From: CAVVEC01 sp963747105
GTDB taxonomy: Bacteria; Acidobacteriota; Terriglobia; Terriglobales; Acidobacteriaceae
Length of the DNA: 64,000 bases
Direction of reading: 5' to 3'
Assembly: GCA_963747105.1 (NCBI GenBank)
Contig: CAVVEC010000013.1
Coordinates: forward strand, 138,431 to 202,430
The number at the start of each line of letters is the position of its first letter. The first letter of the stretch is position 1. A program made the translations under genes and the position numbers. Under the pieces are notes generated by a model. That model saw nothing but the letters and a program-made list of their open reading frames with translations. It ran no database searches and was not told the DNA's origin. Shown piece after piece: positions 45,577 through 54,032 of the stretch.

Positions 45577-46728
45577 TCAACTCGGTTCGACGGAAGTCTC
45601 GGAATCCAACGCCTCGCAAGCGATGAGTTGATGAACCTGTTGCCGCTGGTCGGCGGTTCTTAGCGTGAAGTGTACTCCCATGCCGAAACCGCGATGCATG
45701 CTCCGAACTTTGCCGTGTACGCACAATTTCAAATATTGCGTGTGCACCACAATCTCCAGGGCGGTCCCGGCAGGAAAAGGCTCGCTGGTCTCCACGTAAC
45801 ATCCTTCGGCGCTGATGTCGCTTAAGTTGCAACGTTGCGGGACGCTGCTTCCTTCCCGGTAAACCTCCGCCCCGAGACGACACGCATGGCGCGATTGGAT
45901 ACGGCGGTCGGCGGCGGAGGCCGCGAGTAAGCCGAGACCGGCAAGAGGCTCGGCGCTGGTCTGATCTGCGGCTGGATCGAGGGCCGGAGCCGCGGACTCC
46001 TCAGCTTCCGCGTGCGCCGGCAGATGGGCCTGCAGCCAGCTCTTCAAAGCGCGCTGCGACACCTGAGGAAGGTGTGCGAAACGGATGCCGACCCGGCCCG
46101 AGGAGTCCTGCCACATGACTTCTCCGGACAGCCGGACGGGCGAACTGTTCCCCGGCAAAACGAACTGAAAATATACCTTGCAGCTGGGCGGTAGTTTCTG
46201 ATCCGCCTGAATGGCGACGCCATCCTCGTTCAAGTCCAGCAGGGTGGCAGAGGCATCTTCGATGGTGGCATAAGTGAGCGAAGCCTGGGCTTGCACCTGG
46301 ACACGCGGCTGGCGGCGTTTTTCCCGCAGCATCAGCGTACGCGCAGCCTCCAGGCTGTGCGCAGCGCGCTCGCGGGAAATCGGTTTGTAGAGAACAAAAC
46401 TTACCCCGCTGGCAAAGATATGACGCACCTGACTTGCCGCATTCGCCATGGCAATCGTAATCGTGGTCTTGTTCGCCGTGGTGTTGCGGGCATGGGCAAT
46501 CAGGTCTATCGCTGCTGGCTCGTCCTGGCAATCGACCAGCAGGGCGTCGAACTGCTGCTCGTCCAGCCGGGCGCGTGCCCGCCGCGGGTCGCTGCAGGAC
46601 TCTGCGCGGATGCCGAGTTCATGAAGAATCTGACTGAGCACCTGCGCCGCCTGGGCATCGGAACACACCAATAGAGATGTGAGCGCCACGGTAAGAGGAA
46701 TGTTAGGGTTGGCGCGTAATGACCACAA
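45577..46728 (-). CDS. Receiver-like domain fused to two PilZ domains
   Basis: The 383-residue product starts at a TTG, but an in-frame GTG at 46689 before ALTSLLVCSDAQAAQVLSQI is also plausible; neither has a good Shine-Dalgarno. Residues ~14-130 are receiver-like (FDALLVDCQDEP with the Asp kept, and FVLYKPISRERA with the Lys). PilZ 1 (~135-240) has KRRQPRVQVQAQASL, LDLNEDGVAIQ and VGIRFAHLP. PilZ 2 (~275-370) has DRRIQSRHACRLGAEVYREG, LSDISAEGCYVET and GMGVHFTLRT. The R-x-x-x-R and D/N-x-S-x-x-G motifs that bind cyclic di-GMP are present at least in the second domain. It could relay c-di-GMP to surface or pilus functions; pilin genes begin 1 kb away. Confidence 0.82.
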   Translation of the reverse strand: MWSLRANPNIPLTVALTSLLVCSDAQAAQVLSQILHELGIRAESCSDPRRARARLDEQQFDALLVDCQDEPAAIDLIAHARNTTANKTTITIAMANAASQVRHIFASGVSFVLYKPISRERAAHSLEAARTLMLREKRRQPRVQVQAQASLTYATIEDASATLLDLNEDGVAIQADQKLPPSCKVYFQFVLPGNSSPVRLSGEVMWQDSSGRVGIRFAHLPQVSQRALKSWLQAHLPAHAEAEESAAPALDPAADQTSAEPLAGLGLLAASAADRRIQSRHACRLGAEVYREGSSVPQRCNLSDISAEGCYVETSEPFPAGTALEIVVHTQYLKLCVHGKVRSMHRGFGMGVHFTLRTADQRQQVHQLIACEALDSETSVEPS

Positions 46729-46878
46729 GTTACCAGGGTCACGCAGCAGTGAAGGCAGTGACTTTCGTCATCTGGAGTTGAGCCCTGTAACCCGATATGT
46801 TGAGTCTGTAACCGTCAGGTGGGCACTCTGAGCTTCAGTCCAACCGGGTTCCTGCTCTCCGCCAAAAGGACCTAGATC

Positions 46879-47304
46879 ATGTCTTCACGGACAGCCAATG
46901 GGATGATGGCAGCCGGCGCGCTGGCGATGTTTATTGGCATCTGCTTTCTCCCCGCTGTCCTGCGCGAACACTCCGATCCGGATCTGCTGGGGGGAGCGGC
47001 GTGCGCGTTTTCCGTGGGCGCTCTCATTCTCGCCACCGGTGTTTATTTGAAAGCACGGGCGCAACAAGCTAGCCTTCAATCGGCGGACATGGGGAAAGAG
47101 CCCGCAAATTCTGGGCGGCGGGTGCGCGGCGGCTGTGACCTGTGTGGAAGCGAAGCTCCGGCGATTCATTGCAAAGTTCACCAGCTTCATCTCTGCGTCA
47201 ATTGCCTGGCGGAGCATTACGATATCCGTTCCTGCGTCTACACCCCCACCACCCGGACGACGAACAAGAATCGCAAAACTATGGCCGCAACGCGAGGAAC
47301 ATGA
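46879..47304 (+). CDS. Small membrane protein with a zinc-binding B-box-like motif
   Basis: The 141-residue product has two predicted helices (NGMMAAGALAMFIGICFLPA and LLGGAACAFSVGALILATGVY). A cytosolic tail follows with CDLCGSEAPAIHCKVHQLHL, CVNCLAEHYD and IRSC. The C-x2-C, C-x2-H and C-x2-C with final H spacing resembles a B-box or zinc ribbon. AAAAGGACC precedes the ATG at a suitable distance. No partner is obvious; it stands between the PilZ protein and the pilin cluster. Function is unknown. Confidence 0.7.
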   Translation: MSSRTANGMMAAGALAMFIGICFLPAVLREHSDPDLLGGAACAFSVGALILATGVYLKARAQQASLQSADMGKEPANSGRRVRGGCDLCGSEAPAIHCKVHQLHLCVNCLAEHYDIRSCVYTPTTRTTNKNRKTMAATRGT

Positions 47305-47411
47305 AGGTCAAAGAAAAACGGAAATATTTCGCCGCTGTGCCAAAGTGACCAAAGTTACCCCGCCAAATTACGTTACGTAAGTCCAACGCTCGAGCCTGCT
47401 CCTTTAGTACT

Positions 47412-47440
47412 TTGACGGTCCTTTCCCCTCTCCATACGAT
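47412..47440 (+). promoter_or_regulatory. Sigma-70 promoter of the prepilin cluster
   Basis: TTGACG (47412-47417), a 17-bp spacer and TACGAT (47435-47440) fit the consensus at five and four of six positions. The first pilin gene starts 176 bp below, leaving a leader of ~170 nt. The rest of the 311-bp gap shows a short palindrome TTACGTAA near 47373-47380 and no gene. Confidence 0.5.
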
Positions 47441-47615
47441 GAGCGTACATGCGGGTTGGCCAGCGGCGCCGCCAGAGGCGGAATTGCCATCCTTCTACGC
47501 CACACACGCTGAAGGACGCCAGGCTCAACCCCGAGATGGCGGTGAGAACGGAGGCCACAGAGGCTGGTATTAAAGCTGGCTCCCGACAGACTCCCCGTAA
47601 AGGAAGAAAGGGCTC

Positions 47616-48209
47616 ATGGTTGCGCGCAGAACACAGGGTTTCTCGCTGATCGAGATGTTGATCGTGATGGCGGTTTTCATGATTGCCAGCGCCATCGCCG
47701 GCATGTTTATACAGCCGCTGATAATGCAGGCACGGGTTACCAATGCCTACAACACCACCCTGATGGCCATGCGGCAGGCGCGGGATATCGCGGTGGCGCA
47801 GCGCCAAATCTATTTTGTGACCTTTAACAATGGCGCCGTTCCACACACGATTTCCATCACGCAGGGCGCAACTGGAGCTGTGACCGCCACCTACACCCTG
47901 CCCCAGGATGTCGGTTTCAACGTCCAAGCGGGTCTGCCCGTCGCCCCCAACACACCGGATGGTTTTGGCAATGGCGCCTTGGCCCTTGATTTCGATCAAG
48001 GCATCGCCGGCGGGGCGAAGAACGTGATCTATTTCTATCCCGATGGCACAGGCGAGGATGTGATCGGCAACGTCAACAATGGGGTGGTCTATATAGCTCG
48101 CACGGGGCAGCTGTACAGTTCGCACGCAATCACGTTGTGGGGAGCCACCGGGCGCATGCGGGGATGGCGTCTCTACAACAACGGCGTTGCGTATTGGAGG
48201 CAAATGTGA
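47616..48209 (+). CDS. Prepilin-like protein, GspH/FimT type
   Basis: The 197-residue product has a short leader (MVARRTQG) followed by FSLIEMLIVMAVFMIASAIA, the prepilin peptidase site (cleavage after Gly8, Phe methylated, Glu5 kept). One long helix precedes a beta-rich C-terminal domain. GspH/FimT proteins are minor subunits that start assembly of type IV pili or type II pseudopili. The ATG is preceded by AAGGAAG. The stop overlaps the start of the next gene (ATGTGA), so the cluster is translationally coupled. Confidence 0.87.
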   Translation: MVARRTQGFSLIEMLIVMAVFMIASAIAGMFIQPLIMQARVTNAYNTTLMAMRQARDIAVAQRQIYFVTFNNGAVPHTISITQGATGAVTATYTLPQDVGFNVQAGLPVAPNTPDGFGNGALALDFDQGIAGGAKNVIYFYPDGTGEDVIGNVNNGVVYIARTGQLYSSHAITLWGATGRMRGWRLYNNGVAYWRQM

Positions 48210-48796
48210 ACGCTGAGAGGAAGATTGATTTTCGGCCAGGGACCCACCGGGGTGAGGAAGGATTCACCCTGGTCGAGGTGCTGATCTCGATGGTGGTACT
48301 GACCATCGGACTGGTGAGCATGCTCGGAGTGTTCGGTATCGCCATGGCTTCCACCCAAACCTCGCAGCAGAACGCGATTGCCAAGCAATTGGCGAACGAG
48401 GCCCTGGAAGGCATCCTGACCGCGCGCGAGACTGCGAACGTGAACTGGGCAGGGATTCAGAATACGGGCTCCGGCGGCATTTTTCTGCCCGGACTGGTCC
48501 CGGTAGACTGCGCCGGAGTTGACGGAATCATCGGCACTGCCGATGACGCGGCCTGCGGTCCTCAGATTCTGGAACAACCAGGGCCGACCGGGGTTTATGC
48601 CGGGACCTGCCCTCCCGACGTGTGTTACCCCTTAACTAATTATTCGCGTCAGATCCTGATCGCCCCGGTCTTCGACGGCGGCGGCAATCTCATCCCCTCG
48701 CTGCGTCAGATCACAATCACGGTCCAGTACACGACGGCGCAGATCAAGACCCCGAAGCAATATGTTCTCACGACCTTCATTTCGCAATTCCGGTAA
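48206..48796 (+). CDS. PilV-like minor prepilin
   Basis: The start is a GTG overlapping the stop of the preceding pilin; the longer open frame from 48137 is rejected because it lies inside that gene. After ~19 residues a prepilin site occurs at EEG then FTLVEVLISMVVLTIGLVSM. QQNAIAKQLANEALEGILTA is typical of PilV. The 196-residue product has Cys residues in DCAGVDGIIGT and CPPDVCYPL that may form disulfides. PilV with PilW and PilX caps the pilus tip in known systems. Confidence 0.87.
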   Translation: MNAERKIDFRPGTHRGEEGFTLVEVLISMVVLTIGLVSMLGVFGIAMASTQTSQQNAIAKQLANEALEGILTARETANVNWAGIQNTGSGGIFLPGLVPVDCAGVDGIIGTADDAACGPQILEQPGPTGVYAGTCPPDVCYPLTNYSRQILIAPVFDGGGNLIPSLRQITITVQYTTAQIKTPKQYVLTTFISQFR

Positions 48797-48806
48797 AAGG
48801 GGAACT

Positions 48807-49997
48807 ATGAGGCACTCATCTACAACTTCGAGTCGCGGCTTCACCCTGATGGAGATGATGGTCTCCCTGGTTCTCGGCATGCTCGTGCTGGGCGTGGCCG
48901 TGCAGCTGTTCAGCCAGGGCGTGGATGCGACCTGGGTGGTTTCTCAAAGGGCGGAGATGCAGCAAGACCTGCGCGCCAGCACCGATTTGTTGCTGAAAGA
49001 CGTCAGTCTGGGCGGGTCCGGTCCGCCGGCCCTGGCTCAAGGCATCGCGCTGCCCTCGGGTACTGCCAACAAACCTCTGTACGGCTATGCCCCGAGTTGC
49101 GCCGCGTTTAACAACTGCGTGGGCGTCGCAGGCGGCGGAATTCCTTATCCCTGTTCCTCGAACGTGGGAGCCTGCATCCCGACTCTGTACGGCGTCATCC
49201 CGGGGTACCGGATGGGCATTACCCCGCCGGGCAGTACCACCAAGAGTGACGTGATCACGGTTGTCTACGAGGATACGGTCCTTGCGCTGAATTGCTATAC
49301 GGTAACTTTCCCGGCGCCTCCTCCGACGGTCAACCCCGTCACCTTCACCGCGCCGCCCGTTCCTCCGCCAGCCAGTTGCATCCTGCCGCCAAATCTCGTC
49401 TTTCCGCAAGCCGTTGACGACCCGGTGGTGGGTTTGAAGGCGGGCGATTTGGTCCTGTTCTCGAATTCCGCCGGCCAGGCGCTGGGAGAAGTAACGACAG
49501 CCACAGGAGGAGGTCCCTACACGGTCACGTTGGTCAATGGTGACCCGCTCTGGATCAACCAAAGCGGCGCTGCCGGGGATTTGTCCACGATTACGGCCGG
49601 CGCGGGTACGGTGGCTAACCGAATCTATGTGATCACGTACTACCTCTGGTTGCTGCCTGATCCCACTGGCGCCGGACCTGGGACTCCAGTGTTGATGCGG
49701 CAAGTGAACGGACAGACACCCACGCCAGTAGCGGAAAACGTCGCCAACCTGCAGTTCACCTACGACACCTACGACTCACTCGGGAACCTGCTCAACGCCG
49801 TGGGCGATGCAGGATATTCCGTGGGTACCTCGTTCAACCTGATCCGCAAAATCAACGTTCTGCATTTGACCATCCGTAGCCAACTCTCCGGTTCCAGGAC
49901 CGCGCTGGCCGCGACCCGGGGCTACCAGAGTTTTGACCTGCAGACTTCGATCAGCGCACGCAACCTGAGTTACCAGAATCGCTACGGTGTGAATTAA
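48807..49997 (+). CDS. PilW-like minor prepilin
   Basis: The ATG at 48807 follows AAAAGGGGA, 10 bp after the PilV stop. The leader MRHSSTTSSRG is followed by FTLMEMMVSLVLGMLVLGVA and QLFSQGVDAT, the prepilin helix. The 396-residue protein is much longer than GspJ but in the range of PilW. Segments QRAEMQQDLRASTDLLLKDV and LHLTIRSQLSGSR match the family pattern. The middle is rich in Pro/Gly/Val with several Cys. It is followed 62 bp later by the large PilX gene. Confidence 0.85.
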   Translation: MRHSSTTSSRGFTLMEMMVSLVLGMLVLGVAVQLFSQGVDATWVVSQRAEMQQDLRASTDLLLKDVSLGGSGPPALAQGIALPSGTANKPLYGYAPSCAAFNNCVGVAGGGIPYPCSSNVGACIPTLYGVIPGYRMGITPPGSTTKSDVITVVYEDTVLALNCYTVTFPAPPPTVNPVTFTAPPVPPPASCILPPNLVFPQAVDDPVVGLKAGDLVLFSNSAGQALGEVTTATGGGPYTVTLVNGDPLWINQSGAAGDLSTITAGAGTVANRIYVITYYLWLLPDPTGAGPGTPVLMRQVNGQTPTPVAENVANLQFTYDTYDSLGNLLNAVGDAGYSVGTSFNLIRKINVLHLTIRSQLSGSRTALAATRGYQSFDLQTSISARNLSYQNRYGVN

Positions 49998-50059
49998 GCA
50001 TGAGGAGCAACTGAGTTCGGTGGCAGACCAGAAATTGGGAATGGAAATTGAGGAGTCAC

Positions 50060-53000
50060 ATGATGCATAGCGCTAAAGTTGGTTCACGGGGATTCACTTT
50101 GATTGCTTCCCTGATGCTGTTGTTGATTTTGTCAGGGATCTCGATTGGCCTGCTCATGATGGTCAACACCGAGACTCAAGTGGGCAGTCAGGATGAAAAG
50201 AACAATATGTCCTTCCATGCCGCTGAAGGCGGTATCGAGCATATGACCTCCGACCTGGCCACTCTGTTCCAGAACATTCAGGCGCCCACGGTGAGCGCTA
50301 TTGAGGGGCTGAGTTCTCTGGCGCCGACCAACACCGCGTTCATGAGCTACCCCGTCTACAGCCTCACCCCAACCACGAATCCGGACGGCAGCCTGGCAAC
50401 GGCTTTCGGGCAAATCGCCACCGGGCCGTACCAGGGGTTGTACGCGCAGATCCTTCCCATCTCTCTGCAAGTGACCGCGATCGGGCCCTTGGGAGACGAG
50501 GTGAACATGTCGCGTACGGTCGAAGTGGCGCTGGTCCCGGTATTCCAGTTTGGTATCTTCTCGGATAGCGACCTCAGCTTCTTCGCCGGTCCTAGTCTGG
50601 AATTCGCTGGCCGCGTTCACACCAATGGCGACTTATATCTGTCCGAGGGTGATGGAAATGCGGTGACATTCCACGACAAGGTCACGGCTTGGGGAAACGT
50701 CATTCGCTGGGAACAGCCCAACGGAAAGGGTAACGGCGTCGCACCGGCTCACCAGGGAGACGTTGACATCCTGACCACCACCCTGGGCTGCGATCCGCCA
50801 ACTCCGGCGACCTGCCGGAACATGGGCGTAGATAACAACAACGCCGTGAACGAGGGCAGCGTGAACGTGGGAGCTGCGGCCAACACCTGGACCACAACTG
50901 GGCAGAACGGTGGCTGGCCTGGCGTCTCTCAGGGCACCTACCACGGCTGGATTGAGAATGGAAACTTCGGGGTCATTCCCCCGGTTGGCGGAGCGACCGG
51001 GGCCAAGCAACTATCCCTTCCCTTCGTGGCCGGAACTGGAAACGCCGCGAACGGGCCCCAAGCGTTCGAGATTATCCGCCGGCCACCGCCCGGAGAGCTG
51101 CCCGCATCATTGCTCGGTTCGGCGCGCCTCTACAATGAGGCGACAATTCGGGTGTTGCTCTCCGACGATCCGAACGAACTTCCGCACCCCGGCTTCGCCA
51201 GTGGCGCAGCCGATCCAAACAATATCCGCTTGGCGAATTTCAACGACGCTACCAATGGGATTAACAACAGCTTCGGCGTGTGGCCGACTTCGGTGCCAGC
51301 CGGAACGCCACCTTTGGGAGCCGGCCGCTCTTATTCGATGTACTTCGCCACAGCTACCACGGCAGTTCCCGACCCCACAACTTGGGCTGGCGCTGCGACC
51401 ACTTTGCCAGCCGACTGGCTGTACCAACCCTTGCCGCCGCTGGCAGGCTACGTAACCCTGTTTGACGCAAACGCGCCAATCATGGCGCAGAACCCGCCGG
51501 GGACAACCATGGACTAACCCAGTCGCCGCTGGCCATCAACTTGTCGGTGTGCAACACCGCAAACGGGAGCTGCGCTGCCGCTGCCCCTTACCCTTGGTAC
51601 ACTCCTCTCGCCTATCCCGTTCCTCCCGTCGGTAACACCACATGGAACTTGCTGGATGGTTATCTGCGGGTGGAATATCGCAACGCGGCGGCGCCTACGT
51701 GCCCGTGACGTCCGAGTGGCTGCAGCTGGGCTTTGCCCGCGGAACTCTTCCGCCCACCGCCCCGGGCGGCGCTGCGGGCGGCAACCCGCTGAATCCCAAT
51801 GCTATCCTGCTTTTCCAGGAACCGGCGGATCGCAACGAGGACGGGGTCCTAGACCAGAACGGTACGGCGCCAAGCTGCGCCAAGGTCGGCGGCGTATGGC
51901 ATTGCACAAGTGGCAAGCCGCCCGAAGTAACCAAGGACGCGGCCACGAACTTCGCCTGGTATGGCGACAGCACCGGCCCAGCCGGGCAAAGCCCTACGAT
52001 GTTCAACTGGTATCCCATCAACTTCTACGACGCCCGTGAAGGCGAAACCCGGGATGTGGTACAGGGCGCGCCTGCACGCCGGCCGGTGTAATGAACGCGG
52101 TAGAGTTGGACGTGGGCAACCTGCAGAAATGGCTGAACGGAACGGTCGCAGGCAGCGGAAATCTGGTGGACTTTGCCACTCAGAACGGGTACGTCCTGTA
52201 TTTCTCCGACCGCCGGGGAATGTTGCCCAACCCCAATGGAACCCAGGTGGATTTTGCCGGGACCAAGACCGGCGACTCTGGGTTCGAAGATACGGTCAAC
52301 ACTGGCAGCGTGGCGGGCACGCCGGATGGCGCGCTCCAGGCTGTTCCTCCGGGAAAGACCGAGTCACCTGAAGACGACAACAACAATACTAAGCTGGACA
52401 ACTTCGGGCCTAGCAACCTGGGCCTAGGCCTGGGATACGTCCCAGTGCCATCGACGGCCCCAGGGACGCCTTACGTTGCAGCGAACAACCTGAACCGAGA
52501 GGTTATGTCTAATCCCGGCGCACCGAATCCCTATCTCACGGTGGCTCCTGGCCGCATGCCGAGTTGCTCTGTGGCCCAAGACAACTGGGTTAGCGGCGCC
52601 CGCCATGTGCTGAGACTGGTGGACGGCTCGCTCGGCTACGTGCCCGTCCGGCCCGATAACGGCAAGGGCGGCTTCACCGTCGGCTCAGAGAATCCCGTCT
52701 ACATCATGGGCAACTACAACTCCAACTGTACCGGCGCTGGCGCACCTGCCTGTACCCCCGGCAACCCCAACTATGACCTCACCTGGAACAATCCGCCGGG
52801 AGTGGAGCCCCCACATGCGGCGTCGGGCGTCATCGCGGATGCGGTCACAGTGCTATCCAACAACTGGTCCGATGTAAATAGTCTGAACAATCCCAGTAAC
52901 GACGCCGCGCGCGTAGCTTCCACAGCCTACTATCGAGTGGCGGTCGCAGGCGGAAAGAATATCAACTTCCCGGTCAACGTATGTTGTGGATGGGCCGTGG

Positions 53001-53290
53001 GCGACTGGGGCACCGACGGCGGAGTCCACAATTTCCTGCGCCAATTGGAAGCGTGGGGCGGGCAAACCCTGAATTACAAGGGTTCGATGGTGAGCATGTA
53101 CTACGCCACCTATGCCACGGGAACGGATAAGAACGGTGGTGGTACGGTTTATGAGCCGGCGACTCGAAACTACATTTTCGATCCGCTGTTCACACAACCA
53201 CAGAACCTGCCGCCAGCGACGCCGCTGTTCCGCGACATTGACAACCTGAGTTACCGGCAGAGCTTTACGCCGCACACCGGCTGCTACTAA
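50060..53290 (+). pseudogene. Very large PilX-like pilus assembly protein with three frameshifts
   Basis: GAGGAG precedes the ATG at 50060. The leader MMHSAKVGSRG is followed by FTLIASLMLLLILSGISIGL, a PilX-type helix in which the usual Glu5 is Ala. The first frame ends at 51517. The protein clearly goes on in other frames: LTQSPLAINLSVCNTANGSC (from ~51510), GAYVPVTSEWLQLGFARGTL (from ~51686), and MNAVELDVGNLQKWLNG with VLYFSDRRGMLPNPN (from ~52070), ending SFTPHTGCY at 53290. Joined it is ~1,075 residues against ~150-200 for classical PilX; such long versions occur in Acidobacteria. FSDRRG and GNYNSNCTGAG may be ligand-binding parts. A strong terminator closes the cluster. Confidence 0.75.
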
Positions 53291-53313
53291 CTCAACTGAC
53301 TCAACCAACCCAA

Positions 53314-53346
53314 CCCCCGATCCTGCGTCGCAGGATCGGGGGTTTT
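53314..53346 (+). terminator. Strong intrinsic terminator after the prepilin cluster
   Basis: A perfect 13-bp stem (53314-53326 with 53330-53342) has a 3-nt loop and is followed by TTTT. It begins 24 bp after the pilX stop. Confidence 0.92.
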
Positions 53347-53413
53347 CGCTTTCGAACCCATTCGCCGCCTCCTGTATTATGTTCGTGATCCACACCTGCC
53401 TCGGAGGATGGGC

Positions 53414-54025
53414 TTGCCTAAGATCACCGCAATTTTCTGGGATGTGGGAGGGGTCCTTCTGACCAATGCCTGGGACCGCGCGCAACGCCAGCGGGCTCTG
53501 CAACAGTTCCATCTGGACGAAACCGAGTTCGACGACCGTCATGAGATGCTGGTGTCTTCCTTCGAACGCGGCAAGATCAGTCTGCAGGAATATCTGGAGC
53601 GAACCATCTTCTACCGTTCGCGAGCGTTTACTCCGCAGGCTTTCAAGGATTTCATGTTTTCACTGTCCCAACCTTGCCCTCAAAGCCTACAGCTGGCGCG
53701 CGAACTGGCGGGATCGTGCAGATACCTGATGGGCACGATTAACAACGAGTCAACCGATCTCAATCTCTACCGCATTCAGACCTTCGGGCTGCGAGAAATC
53801 TTCAGCCTGTTTGTGAGCTCATGTTTTGTCGGATTGCGAAAGCCGGAGACAGGAATTTACCAGCTTGCTCTCGCGATCACGCAGCGCCCCCCGGAAGAAT
53901 GCTGTTTTGTGGACGACCGCCCGCTCAACCTGGACAGCGCATCGCGGTTGGGGATGCACGCGATCCAGATGGAGAATGCTGCGCAATTGCGCCAGGACCT
54001 GCAAAAGGTCGGCATCACCGCCTGA
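53414..54025 (+). CDS. HAD-superfamily hydrolase (subfamily IA)
   Basis: The GGAGG at 53403-53407 is directly against the ATG at 53408, with no spacing, but six bases from a TTG at 53414; I therefore prefer the TTG start (203 residues), while ATG adds two residues. Motif I is IFWDVGGVLL (nucleophile Asp), motif II is GTINNES, motif III Lys is in GLRKPETGIYQLAL and motif IV is CCFVDDRPLNLDSA. The helical cap between motifs I and II is short, as in HAD-IA phosphatases or epoxide-hydrolase-like members. The substrate is unknown. It converges with the peptidase gene, 7 bp apart. Confidence 0.85.
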   Translation: MPKITAIFWDVGGVLLTNAWDRAQRQRALQQFHLDETEFDDRHEMLVSSFERGKISLQEYLERTIFYRSRAFTPQAFKDFMFSLSQPCPQSLQLARELAGSCRYLMGTINNESTDLNLYRIQTFGLREIFSLFVSSCFVGLRKPETGIYQLALAITQRPPEECCFVDDRPLNLDSASRLGMHAIQMENAAQLRQDLQKVGITA

Positions 54026-54032
54026 TCCAGGG

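Noticed and set aside
48816..49703. 295-codon open frame on the - strand
   Set aside because: It is antisense to the PilW-like gene and has no recognisable features.
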